Part shown: positions 5,799 through 14,492 of the stretch, one piece after another
Position numbering within the stretch: position 1 is the first letter of the stretch
Layout: every line of letters starts with the position of its first letter
DNA from: Sulfurospirillum sp. UBA2217
GTDB lineage: Bacteria > Campylobacterota > Campylobacteria > Campylobacterales > Sulfurospirillaceae
Length of the DNA: 64,000 nucleotides
Direction: 5' to 3'
Assembly (NCBI GenBank): GCA_002328495.1
Contig: DCUJ01000012.1
Coordinates: forward strand, 401,567 to 465,566
Translations under genes and position numbers: made by a program
The notes under the pieces: generated by a model
Databases searched by the model: none
Told to the model about the DNA's origin: nothing
Seen by the model: only the letters and a program-made list of their open reading frames with translations

Positions 5799-8588
5799 TT
5801 ACGCTTTATAAAGCTTTACAGCACACTTTTTATAGTCCGTCTGCTTTGAAATCGGACAGGTGGCATCCAAGCACACTTTGTTGATAAAGACTTTCTCGTC
5901 AAACCATGGCACATACACTAAACCTTTTGGTGTCTTGTTTCGTCCACGGGTTTCAACGCGTGCTTTACATGAGCCACGACGGCTTTCCAACCAGATCATC
6001 TCACCTTGCTTAAAGCCTTTGGCTTTGGCGTCTTCTGGGTGCATGTAACACAATGCCTCAGGTACCGCACGGTAAAGCTCAGGGACTCTCATCGTCATCG
6101 TACCACTGTGCCAGTGCTCTAAAACACGTCCCGTACACAGCCACATATCGTATTCACGGTCAGGCATTTCGCAAGGGTCCATGTAAGGTCTAAAGAAGAT
6201 TTTGGCTTTATTTTTAAGTGAATAGGTCTCTTCTGTGGTTGGTTTTACTAAGTTACCACGTTTGAGTGCTTTGGCAAAATCACCGTAAAACGCAAAATCG
6301 CCATTGCCCGCTTTGGCTGCGTAGGGGTCATATTTTGCATTAAAACGCCATTGCGTCTCTTTACCATCAACCACGGGCCATTTAAGTCCTCTGACTTTGT
6401 GGTAGGTGTCAAAGTCCGCCAAGTCATGACCGTGACCATTTCCAAATTGACGGTACTCTTCCCACATTGACTTTTGGATAAAGAAGCCATAGCCCGTCCA
6501 CTCTTTGCCATCACTGCCCATCACTTTTCGGCTATCCCCAAACACTTCACTGTTGTCGTAGCCTTTTCCAATAGCATCTTCAGCTTTAAATTGCTTTGCA
6601 TACGGTGTCGCAAAAAGCACATCGTAAAGCGTGTCGGTCTCTTTATAACCCATCGCTTTTGCGGCTTCAATGACATTGGGTAATTTACCATCTTTAATGG
6701 GTTGCTCACCCCATACATCTTTAATCGTAAAGCGTTTTGAAAGCTCAACCCACTGCCATGTGTCGCTCATCGCGTCACCTACAGGCAACACTTGTTGTCG
6801 CCAGTGTTGTGTACGACGCTCCGCATTGCCGTATGAGCCCCATTTTTCATAAATCATCGCTGAGGGGAGAATAAGGTCAGAAACCTTAGCTGAAATACCA
6901 GGATACGCATCGGAACAGACGATAAAGTTATCAAGCTCTCGTGCTGCTTTAATCCAGTGGTTCGCGTTTGCAGTATCTTGGTACGGGTTGCACACATTGA
7001 CCCATGCAAATTTGATTTTGCCACTCTCGATTTGGCGGTGAATGTTCATAATGTGTTGGTAACCCATTGGGTTAATCGTACCCGCAGGCAGTTTCCAAAT
7101 TTTCTCCGTAATCTCTCGGTGTTTTGGAATGGAAACGTCCATATCCGCTGGTAAGCGGTGTGTAAATGTTCCTACTTCACGGGCTGTTCCACACGCACTG
7201 GGCTGACCTGTGAGTGAAAACGCCCCTTCTCCTGGTTTGGCTTGTTTGCCTAAGAGGAAGTGAACCATATAGGACTGCTCATTCACCCATGTGCCTCGTT
7301 GGTGTTGGTTCATCCCCATCGTCCAGAAACTCACGACTTTGCGACCTTTTTCGATGTAAAGGTTCGCAAGTTCTTGAAGTTTAGCTTTATAACTTTCTAA
7401 TGTTTCATCAGGATTGCCTTTAGCAATCTTAGCTACGTAATCAAGAGTATACGGTTCAAGTGCTTTTTTGAAATCTTCAAACGTAATTTCCCAGTGAGCA
7501 CCCGCAGCGGCAGCTTTATCCATTTTCATGGTATCGCCCGCTTTAACGCCTAAGTGCGCAAGTCCTGGAGCCTCTTTTTCAGAGATAACTTTGGCATCTT
7601 CTTTTTTGATAATTTCAAGTTCTTTCGCAGAATAACCCAGTTTCTTAGCCGCCGCTTCGGTGTGCATCCCGTAGCCAATGTTCGCAAAGCCTGTGGCAAA
7701 GATGGTGTTTTTCTTCACAAACTCCCAATCTATGGCTTCTGGATGGTTGTATACAATTTCACGAGCGATGTAGTTCCAAATCGCAAGGTCGGTGCTTGGA
7801 GAAAAGATAATCTCTGTATCGGCAAGATCCGTACAACGATGGGTATAGGTGGAGAGGTTGATGACTTTCACGCGATCGGGTGCGGTCAGTTTTCGATCAC
7901 TCACCCGTGACCACAAAATCGGGTGCATCTCCGCCATATTGGCACCCCATGTCACGATGGTGTCGGTAAGTTCGATATCATCATAACACCCTGCTGGCTC
8001 ATCGATGCCAAAGGTTTGCATAAAACCCGCAACCGCTGAAGCCATACAGTGACGCGCATTGGGGTCGATACCATTGGCACGAAAACCTGCTTTCATAAGC
8101 TTAGCCGCCGCATACCCTTCTTGAATGGTATACTGACCTGAACCAAACACACCAATCGCCTCAGGCCCCCCTGCTTTAAATGCTTTTTTGATGTGTTTTT
8201 CCATTTCATCAAACGCGCGTTTCCAACTGACAGGTTTAAATTGACCTTTTTTGTCAAATTCACCTTTGTCATTCATACGCAAAAGTGGCTCTTTTAAACG
8301 ATCCGCTCCATACATAATTTTGGCATTAAAATAGCCCTTAATACAGTTAAGCCCGCGATTGACGGGACAGGCAGGATCACCTTTCACCGCAACAACTTTA
8401 CCCTGTTTGGTAGCCATCATGATTCCACAACCGGTACCACAAAAACGACAAACAGCTTTATCCCAACGCCAGCCAGCTTCTGCTTCTTCAGCAGCAGCCT
8501 TCACTTCGCTAGGTACGCTTATCCCTACCGCAGCAGCAGCACTCGCAGCAGCCGTTGATTTGAGAAAGTCTCTTCTTGAAAGCGACAT
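5799..8588 (-). CDS. napA: NapA, periplasmic nitrate reductase catalytic subunit
   Basis: 929 residues, the long Campylobacterota form (proteobacterial NapA is nearer 830). Twin-arginine signal SRRDFLK at residues 4-10; 4Fe-4S cluster C47, C50, C54 and a fourth Cys in NRGLNC near 82; probable molybdenum-ligand Cys in NARHCMASAV near 180. It binds the bis-MGD cofactor and reduces nitrate to nitrite in the periplasm. AGGAGG precedes the ATG. First gene of napAGHBFLD. A TGA-N6-TCA palindrome sits about 68 bp upstream. The gene carries none of the TTACATGTAA copies so common nearby. Confidence 0.97.
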   Translation of the reverse strand: MSLSRRDFLKSTAAASAAAAVGISVPSEVKAAAEEAEAGWRWDKAVCRFCGTGCGIMMATKQGKVVAVKGDPACPVNRGLNCIKGYFNAKIMYGADRLKEPLLRMNDKGEFDKKGQFKPVSWKRAFDEMEKHIKKAFKAGGPEAIGVFGSGQYTIQEGYAAAKLMKAGFRANGIDPNARHCMASAVAGFMQTFGIDEPAGCYDDIELTDTIVTWGANMAEMHPILWSRVSDRKLTAPDRVKVINLSTYTHRCTDLADTEIIFSPSTDLAIWNYIAREIVYNHPEAIDWEFVKKNTIFATGFANIGYGMHTEAAAKKLGYSAKELEIIKKEDAKVISEKEAPGLAHLGVKAGDTMKMDKAAAAGAHWEITFEDFKKALEPYTLDYVAKIAKGNPDETLESYKAKLQELANLYIEKGRKVVSFWTMGMNQHQRGTWVNEQSYMVHFLLGKQAKPGEGAFSLTGQPSACGTAREVGTFTHRLPADMDVSIPKHREITEKIWKLPAGTINPMGYQHIMNIHRQIESGKIKFAWVNVCNPYQDTANANHWIKAARELDNFIVCSDAYPGISAKVSDLILPSAMIYEKWGSYGNAERRTQHWRQQVLPVGDAMSDTWQWVELSKRFTIKDVWGEQPIKDGKLPNVIEAAKAMGYKETDTLYDVLFATPYAKQFKAEDAIGKGYDNSEVFGDSRKVMGSDGKEWTGYGFFIQKSMWEEYRQFGNGHGHDLADFDTYHKVRGLKWPVVDGKETQWRFNAKYDPYAAKAGNGDFAFYGDFAKALKRGNLVKPTTEETYSLKNKAKIFFRPYMDPCEMPDREYDMWLCTGRVLEHWHSGTMTMRVPELYRAVPEALCYMHPEDAKAKGFKQGEMIWLESRRGSCKARVETRGRNKTPKGLVYVPWFDEKVFINKVCLDATCPISKQTDYKKCAVKLYKA

Positions 8589-8649
8589 AGATACCTCCTA
8601 TAAAATTTGGTTTCAACGAAAGTCTATCACTCAGCAAAAATCTAATCTA

Positions 8650-8661
8650 TGACTTAAGTCA
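8650..8661. promoter_or_regulatory. Crp/Fnr-family binding palindrome upstream of napA
   Basis: TGACTTAAGTCA is a perfect 12-bp palindrome, flanked as aTGACTTAAGTCAa, close to the FNR consensus TTGAT-N4-ATCAA. Its centre lies about 41 bp upstream of a start that would be served by TAGACT at 8621-8626 on the minus strand, i.e. class II activation geometry for napA. It also lies about 50 bp before the divergent gene at 8706. Binding by one of the two Crp/Fnr proteins in this window is inferred. Confidence 0.6.
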
Positions 8662-8705
8662 AGAAGTGTAAAATAGCGTTTATATTTTGTCATGGGAGAA
8701 AAAAG

Positions 8706-9143
8706 ATGTTACACACGGTAGGAGAAAGGGCAAAAACCTATTTTCAAGAGGGCTATTCGTGTTCAGAAGCGGTGCTCAAAAGTGTAGCAGTTGCCAGAGG
8801 CATTGACTCGCCTTTGATTCCTAAAATCGCCACCGCTTTTGGCAGTGGTATGGCAGGAACGAATGGGATGTGCGGAGCTTTGAGTGGAGGCTATCTGGCA
8901 CTCTCCATGTGTCAAGGACGAGTATCACCTCAAGAGGATAGAAGCACCCTTTATGGAAATATTGCAAAACTTAAAGCTACATTTGAAGGGGCATTTTTAC
9001 ATACAGAATGCACTGCTTTATTAGGCTTTAGTCTAGGTGAAGCTGACGCAGGAACGCGCTTTAAAGAAGAAAATTGTAAAGAAAAAAAATGCAATTTCTT
9101 TGTTGAACGCGTTAGCGATGAAGTGATGAAGCTGCTCTCTTAA
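8706..9143 (+). CDS. C_GCAxxG_C_C family redox-type protein
   Basis: 145 residues with conserved cysteines: YSCSEAV (C19), MCGALSGG near 59, a Cys near 76 (SMCQG), HTECTALLG near 104 and a C-x4-C tail (NCKEKKC). This is the C_GCAxxG_C_C family, predicted metal- or redox-active proteins often near redox enzymes; function not established. ATGGGAG precedes the ATG. Divergent from napA and possibly sharing the palindrome at 8650-8661; it converges with the radical SAM fusion, overlapping 4 bases at the 3' ends. That neighbour's C-terminus has the same MCGAxxG and C-x4-C arrangement. Confidence 0.75.
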   Translation: MLHTVGERAKTYFQEGYSCSEAVLKSVAVARGIDSPLIPKIATAFGSGMAGTNGMCGALSGGYLALSMCQGRVSPQEDRSTLYGNIAKLKATFEGAFLHTECTALLGFSLGEADAGTRFKEENCKEKKCNFFVERVSDEVMKLLS

Positions 9144-12109
9144 AATATCGGGCAGTTTTTCCCGTAGCAGTATTGGTTGAATTTCTTTTGGTCGCATTTA
9201 AAATCTGCCTTGGCTTGAAGCTTTACATGTAAAAACGCTTCGGAGAGTTTGGAAGCAATACTCAAAGCCGTCCAGACTTCTCGGTTACAACAACGTGCTG
9301 CTTCATACGTGGCTATCTCTCCCAAAACGGCGTGAGTGACTTTTTGCGCGGCAGAGCGGGATGTTGTTGTCACGGGGGAGGATTGTAACAGGATAGCAAA
9401 ACCGATACCCACACCTGTTGCCGCGCCACACATGCCTAAAAATCCACACGCCCCGCCGATAACACCAGAGCCTCTGGAGAGGGCTGTTTTTAAAGCACTA
9501 GGGGGCAATACACCGCCACTGTTTTTGTACGCCGTTACGATGATGGCAGGCACCATGGCATGGTGCTCAGGACCGTGTTTGGGGATGGAAGGATGGGCGC
9601 GGATGATGCGAAAGAGTGTGAGCATATCGCGCTCTTTGGAGGTCGAACAGATATGCGCTATGACCTCTAAGGCCTCTTTGGCATGACAGGCGTCGCAGAC
9701 GTAATGACCCTCTTTACATGTAACGCTGTTTTGACTCACACTCCCACAGTAATGACACGCCACTTCGCGCTCAGCCGTGCCATACATGAGTGGTGCTTGG
9801 CACACCATGCAGTTGCTTTGCGCTTTGGGGCTAAAGCTTCCAAAGGAAAGTTTGCTTAGCTCTTTAGGTTCCACTTTTTCCTCAGGGGCAATCGCACAGG
9901 CGCACACTTCCTCTTCTTGGTTGGTGACACTGCCTTTGACATCTAAGATAAAAAGTTCGCTACTCAAACTTTGCGCAAGGCTTTTGGGGAGTTTGGTTTT
10001 GACCCCTTTAAAAAGAACGGTGTTTGTGTTTACATGTAAAGACTCACCCACGCCTTTATAGATGACATCCACACTCGCTTCGCTTTGGGGTTTGTAGGCT
10101 ATAAACGTGAGCGAATAAAAGGTATGCCCCTGTACTTCACGATACACAAACCGTTTTAAAAACACAATGCGCTCAAAACCACTCTCACGGAGTAAGCCCA
10201 CCAAATGCGCTTGCGTCAACGCCCCTGCGATGCACTCGCCACTAAGCTTAGCATCATTGCGAATGGCACTACTCGCCTCTTCATCACACACCACATCGGA
10301 GACCACCAAACGCCCACCTTCTTTGAGTACCCGAAAGATTTCGGCAAAGAGTTTGCGTTTGTGGGTGGAGAGATTGAGCACGCAGTTTGAGGTGATGACA
10401 TCAGCCATGCCCTCATCAAGCGGCAGAGCTTCAAGGTAGCCTTTTTTAAAAGAGAGATTGTTAAAGCCCAAATTTTTTGAAACCGCATCTGCTCCAACGT
10501 TAGCCAAAGAGAGCATGGAATCAAGCATATCCACCCCGATGACCTGCCCACTTTTTCCCACCAATTTGGAAGCGATAAAACACTCTATGCCTCTGCCAGA
10601 GCCTAAATCCACCATGCACTCACGCTCTTGTAAGGCGGCGTCCAGTACAGGACTGCCACAGCCGTATCCTCTAAAACGGTACGTTTGGGGAATGTGTGCG
10701 ATGTAGCTTTCTTCATAACAGATGGGATTTAAGATATCCTCTTTAACGCCCTGTGCTGCGTCATGGTAAAAGCTCTTAACAAGGCTGAGTGATGCACTCT
10801 CGCTTGTGGCTATCAAACAGTTGGCATGGGTATGTGCCACCCCTTCATGCGCCCCACATGTGTAGAGGATATCGCCCATCTCAAGGCAAAGAGCCGCCTC
10901 TTTTTGGGTGTCATACCATTTTGCTTCTTCTGTAATGAGCCAAAGGGAAAGCTTTTCCATCAAAGCCTCATTCGGGTCATCCCCCATAAACGTTTTGGCA
11001 CGCGAAAAACTATGGTCCAAATCGCCACCGCCCAATAAAAAACGAAGCGCAGATGTGAGGCGAATCACCGAAGCATGGGCAATGCGTTGTGCCACATCGC
11101 TACGCAGTGCTTCTTCGATGGTATTTCCTTGCATCCAAAGTGCCTCTTCACCCACCATCGCAGCAGAGGGGTAAAATTTTCCATCATACCCCAAAGCGAT
11201 GCTACTGCGCCCTGAACTTGAACCATCATGCACCGTTCCTTTGGGGGCAAAGATTTGCGTTTTGAGTGCCTCAAGATTGTCAATCACAATGCCCTCTTGG
11301 TGGGCTTTTTCACACAAAGAAACCACCGCATCAAACAAAATATCTGCATCAATATAGGCTTTATCCGCATCGCGTCCTCGTAAAAAGTGCCACAACAGGT
11401 GCAAGTGCGTCGCCCCCAATGCTTTTACCACCTCTAGTAAAGGCTCTAAGGCGTTCACATTACTCGGGTGCACACAGGTGGAGAGTGAAAAAGCATAGCC
11501 CTCACGCTTCAACCACGCCAGATTGGCTTTAAGTTTCTCAAAACTACCTCGTCCTCTAATGGCATCGTGCACTCCCTGCACACCATCCAGACTGATTTGA
11601 AATTGCAATCGTGAACGCTCATACGCTTTACATGTAAAGACTTTTTCAATCAAAAGACCATTACTCAAGATGACAACGCTTGTGCCCTCATACGCCAAAA
11701 TCGCATCCATCAGCTCTAAAATATTTGGGTACACCAAAGGCTCACCCCCGCTTAACACAAACAAACGACACCCCAAAGTATGCGCTTCAGAAATGTGTTT
11801 TAGTATGGTTTCACATGCAAGCGTATCGGCTTCTTTGGGCGTTGAGTTAAAAAGACAATGGGTACAAGAGAGGTTACATCGGTTGGTGACGTGTATCCAA
11901 AACTCGTGCAAGGGATGCTTTACATGTAAAGAAGGTGCATACACTTCAGGATTGGGTGTTGCGATGCGTGCTAAAAGCTGTTTGTACGCCACACTGTCAC
12001 TCGGATTTTGCAAAAGTGTATCGGCTGAGGCATTAGGCACGAACCAATCGGCACTGCTTTTGTGCACATAGACCGCCCTTTCGTTAAAGTATAAACGCTG
12101 CCAGTTCAT
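9140..12109 (-). CDS. Radical SAM / ArsM-like methyltransferase / DUF5714 triple fusion
   Basis: 989 residues. N-terminal radical SAM domain with C78-x3-C82-x2-C85 (TNRCNLSCTHC) and LSGGEPL near 120; a helical linker; a class I SAM methyltransferase at about 480-680 with DLGSGRG, IGVDMLDSML, SNCVLNLS and LSGECIAGAL, the last two being signatures of arsenite methyltransferase ArsM including its conserved Cys; then from about 767 a Cys-rich zinc-ribbon-like segment (CMVC, CHYC, CDAC) and DUF5714 ending in C-x4-C. The layout suggests As(III) or similar methylation followed by radical SAM adenosylation in one chain, as ArsM plus ArsS do separately. Last gene of a four-gene operon. Five TTACATGTAA copies lie inside it. 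Substrate is inference. Confidence 0.75.
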   Translation of the reverse strand: MNWQRLYFNERAVYVHKSSADWFVPNASADTLLQNPSDSVAYKQLLARIATPNPEVYAPSLHVKHPLHEFWIHVTNRCNLSCTHCLFNSTPKEADTLACETILKHISEAHTLGCRLFVLSGGEPLVYPNILELMDAILAYEGTSVVILSNGLLIEKVFTCKAYERSRLQFQISLDGVQGVHDAIRGRGSFEKLKANLAWLKREGYAFSLSTCVHPSNVNALEPLLEVVKALGATHLHLLWHFLRGRDADKAYIDADILFDAVVSLCEKAHQEGIVIDNLEALKTQIFAPKGTVHDGSSSGRSSIALGYDGKFYPSAAMVGEEALWMQGNTIEEALRSDVAQRIAHASVIRLTSALRFLLGGGDLDHSFSRAKTFMGDDPNEALMEKLSLWLITEEAKWYDTQKEAALCLEMGDILYTCGAHEGVAHTHANCLIATSESASLSLVKSFYHDAAQGVKEDILNPICYEESYIAHIPQTYRFRGYGCGSPVLDAALQERECMVDLGSGRGIECFIASKLVGKSGQVIGVDMLDSMLSLANVGADAVSKNLGFNNLSFKKGYLEALPLDEGMADVITSNCVLNLSTHKRKLFAEIFRVLKEGGRLVVSDVVCDEEASSAIRNDAKLSGECIAGALTQAHLVGLLRESGFERIVFLKRFVYREVQGHTFYSLTFIAYKPQSEASVDVIYKGVGESLHVNTNTVLFKGVKTKLPKSLAQSLSSELFILDVKGSVTNQEEEVCACAIAPEEKVEPKELSKLSFGSFSPKAQSNCMVCQAPLMYGTAEREVACHYCGSVSQNSVTCKEGHYVCDACHAKEALEVIAHICSTSKERDMLTLFRIIRAHPSIPKHGPEHHAMVPAIIVTAYKNSGGVLPPSALKTALSRGSGVIGGACGFLGMCGAATGVGIGFAILLQSSPVTTTSRSAAQKVTHAVLGEIATYEAARCCNREVWTALSIASKLSEAFLHVKLQAKADFKCDQKKFNQYCYGKNCPIF

Positions 12110-12787
12110 TTACACGGCTTTTTTGTTTTGGTATTTTTTATAAAAAACGGGAAGCAAAGAGAGAAGCCCTAAAAACACAAATGCCAAAGCCATCTCTTGG
12201 GTGAAAATATCACCAAGCGCGTTGATGGAAGAGAGCTGTGAGCCAGCATAGGTGTAGGCAAAACCTCCAGGAATAATGCCAATAAACGTGGTGATAAAAA
12301 AGGTTTTTACATCAATGCGCGTAAGCCCACACAAAAGATTGATGAGAAAAAAGGGGAAGATAGGAAGCAGTCGAAGGGCGAAAAGGTAACTGTAGCCATT
12401 GGTTTCAAACTCACGGTTAAAACGCTCCAACTCTTTGGCGTATCGATTTTGTAAACTCTTTCCCAAGATAAAACGTGCCACATAAAAACTTGCCACCGCT
12501 CCCAGTGTTGCCCCTAAAACAGCGATGAGCGTTCCCCACAGTGCGCCAAACATAAAGCCAGCGGCCAAAGAAAAAAGTGTCGCAATAGGAATCATAAACG
12601 CCACGCTCAGAGCATATGCACCCATAAGTAAAAATGCGCTGAGCCAAAAATGCGTTTGCACCAGTTCAAGCAAAAGCTCTTTTTGCGCTTTGAGCGATTC
12701 AAACGAGAGGAGTATATCCAAACCTAAAAATTTGTACGCCACGATGACCCCGACGATGAGGGCTAAAAGAATCCATTTTTTTATCAT
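12110..12787 (-). CDS. TVP38/TMEM64 (VTT/DedA-like) membrane protein
   Basis: 225 residues, five to six hydrophobic helices. The central VTT domain shows the family pattern: IPIATLFSLAAGFMFG near 70, GATLGAVASFYVAR near 93, and RLLPIFPFFLINLLCGLTR near 143 with the G-L-T-R/I turn. The family is linked to lipid scrambling or small-molecule movement and often sits in clusters carrying the TIGR04282/TIGR04283 glycosyltransferases. Start overlaps the Fe-S oxidoreductase by 4 bases; its TAA directly abuts the ATG of the radical SAM gene, so the operon is tight. It may move the product or a lipid carrier; unproven. Confidence 0.8.
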   Translation of the reverse strand: MIKKWILLALIVGVIVAYKFLGLDILLSFESLKAQKELLLELVQTHFWLSAFLLMGAYALSVAFMIPIATLFSLAAGFMFGALWGTLIAVLGATLGAVASFYVARFILGKSLQNRYAKELERFNREFETNGYSYLFALRLLPIFPFFLINLLCGLTRIDVKTFFITTFIGIIPGGFAYTYAGSQLSSINALGDIFTQEMALAFVFLGLLSLLPVFYKKYQNKKAV

Positions 12788-13857
12788 AGTTTCACTTTAA
12801 AATTTTGTATCATGCGTTTCGTTTTGTAGCGATTCATCCACGAGGTGAGTGTGCCATGAAGCGGTTGTTTGAAACTGCGTGCCACGGTTGGAGTAAAGAG
12901 CAAATCCAAGATATGCACCCCACTTTTACCACCCCTACTCATCGAGCGCGCGCACTCTTGGCAGTAGCTGACTATCGTATCGCACTCGGTTTGGTGGGCA
13001 CGAGAGACCATCTGTTCACGCGCTAGTTTTGGATTGGTCACATCCAACATGCCCCCACTGCCACAACATTGGGTTTTATCGCGGTTGTATTTGAACTCTT
13101 TAAAAGAGAGTTTCATTTTTTTCAACAAAGAACGCACACTCTCGTGAAGCTCGTGCTCATGGCGAGTCGGGCACGGGTCATGCAAAGCAACAGGCGTGGC
13201 GTTTTCAAAAGAGCATTCAGGAATGCCCATCTGGTCTAACCACTCGTACAAAGAGATGGTTTTAACATGAGGGGAAAGGGTTTTAAGGCTCATGTAACAG
13301 TTCTCACATGCGGTGACAATCGTCGTTGCGCCCAAGCGTGCGATGTCACGTTCCAGTGCACTGTAAAAACGCTCAAAACGAGGGATGTCTCCTAAAACAC
13401 GGGTCGGTTTGCCACAACATTGCATCAACACACCCATGCCGGGAGAGACGCGTTGTAAATGGTGGATGATAGACTCTACCAACTTTGGCGAATAAGAACT
13501 AAGCGCACATCCGGGCATAAATGCCATATGCGAATAATTTGTGGCTGAGAATTTTTTGATGGTCGTGAGTGGTTTTGAAAAACTAAGCACTTGATGGAAC
13601 AAAACAGCTTTATAGCCAAAGTTATGAAGCTCGCTAGGGGCTAACGCTTCTTTTCGCTCCACAAAATACTCTTGAATGCTAATGTCTTTGGGACACACAT
13701 GCGCACAGTACCCACAGGCCGCGCACGAAAACGCTACCTTGGCGGGGGAGTTTTGGATGCTCTCCAAAAGGGTTTTGGGGGAGTCCGTAAACTCCTCCAT
13801 CATCAAACACCCTTTCATGCACGCTTTGCAGTCGATGCACTCATTTGCGTGGTTCAT
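12784..13857 (-). CDS. Fe-S oxidoreductase with CCG domains (GlpC/GlcF/HdrB-like)
   Basis: 357 residues. Two N-terminal 4Fe-4S motifs (CIDCKACMKGC near 8, CAACGYCAHVCP near 45) and two CCG cysteine-rich domains: FMPGCALS with QCCGKPT near 147, and LHDPCPTRHE with QCCGSGG near 265. Such proteins act as electron-transfer partners of flavin dehydrogenases or heterodisulfide reductases. No flavin subunit lies next to it, so the partner is unknown; within this operon it could supply or drain electrons for the radical SAM or rhodanese step. It shares one base with the rhodanese stop (TAATG) and 4 bases with the TVP38 start. Confidence 0.8.
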   Translation of the reverse strand: MNHANECIDCKACMKGCLMMEEFTDSPKTLLESIQNSPAKVAFSCAACGYCAHVCPKDISIQEYFVERKEALAPSELHNFGYKAVLFHQVLSFSKPLTTIKKFSATNYSHMAFMPGCALSSYSPKLVESIIHHLQRVSPGMGVLMQCCGKPTRVLGDIPRFERFYSALERDIARLGATTIVTACENCYMSLKTLSPHVKTISLYEWLDQMGIPECSFENATPVALHDPCPTRHEHELHESVRSLLKKMKLSFKEFKYNRDKTQCCGSGGMLDVTNPKLAREQMVSRAHQTECDTIVSYCQECARSMSRGGKSGVHILDLLFTPTVARSFKQPLHGTLTSWMNRYKTKRMIQNFKVKL

Positions 13858-14297
13858 TATTTGTCCAACACGTCTTTGATTTTATCACGTGGCCATTCGT
13901 ATTGACCGCCTTTGAGGGTGAAAAGTTGCTCTTTTTTAACCCCTTTTTCAAGGTAAAAATCAAACGCCCTATCCGCTCCTCCACCGCCTCGTGGGCAGAT
14001 GATAATCACTTTTTGATTAGGCTTTATATCAGGCAATAACGCAGCCAATCTCGCTTTTTCTTCTTCAGTTTTCACAGGATAGGCATAGGTTGAAAGTGCA
14101 CCTTTTAAGTGTTCTTCTTGAAAATCTGGTTTTTCTTGAATGTCAACCAAGACCAGTTTTGAAGCATCTTCACGCATGAGTTTCGCCGTTTCATCCGCAG
14201 TGATGTAGTTGTATTTGGGGTTTTCTTTGACTTTGCCACCACAGGCAACAAGCATTAAAGCCACGAATGGCACCATAAGAAGCTGAGCAATTTTCAT
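13857..14297 (-). CDS. Rhodanese-domain lipoprotein
   Basis: 146 residues. Lipobox MLVACGG near residue 19 marks a lipoprotein. One rhodanese domain at about 32-140 with active-site Cys in the loop CPRGGGGAD near 103; the Gly-rich loop differs from the common CRxGxR form. WPRDKI closes the domain. It would bind or transfer sulfur, or a similar thiophilic group, on the outer face of the membrane. TTAGGAG precedes the ATG. First gene of the four-gene operon, divergent from the kinase/glycosyltransferase pair over a gap of about 195 bp. Confidence 0.8.
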   Translation of the reverse strand: MKIAQLLMVPFVALMLVACGGKVKENPKYNYITADETAKLMREDASKLVLVDIQEKPDFQEEHLKGALSTYAYPVKTEEEKARLAALLPDIKPNQKVIIICPRGGGGADRAFDFYLEKGVKKEQLFTLKGGQYEWPRDKIKDVLDK

Positions 14298-14461
14298 GGA
14301 TTTCTCCTAAGACAAATTACTACATGTAAAGAAGGGGGAATCAAAAAATGAAGCTAGAACTCAGTTTCTGATGTATGCTTAAACCTTAAGCCTTTACATG
14401 AGTTGGGTGTAATGATAGGGTATTGCGACTTAAATTATGGTAAATAAAAATTGACTGCTTG

Positions 14462-14470
14462 TGCTATAAT
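14462..14470 (+). promoter_or_regulatory. Extended -10 promoter of the kinase/glycosyltransferase operon
   Basis: TGCTATAAT (TATAAT at 14465-14470 with TGC before it) lies 22 bases upstream of the ATG at 14493. No good -35 is visible at 17 bases, typical of Campylobacterota sigma70 promoters. The rest of the 14298-14492 gap holds a CTACATGTAA variant near 14321 and nothing else I can name. Confidence 0.55.
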
Positions 14471-14492
14471 AAGCGAAAAAAATGAAGTAGCC

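Noticed and set aside
9336..11532. Many plus-strand open frames opposite the radical SAM fusion
   Set aside because: They are antisense shadows: no ribosome sites, no recognisable motifs, and the minus-strand protein has clear domains throughout.
14451..14456. TTGACT as a -35 for the kinase gene
   Set aside because: Only 8 bases from the -10; the spacing is not usable.
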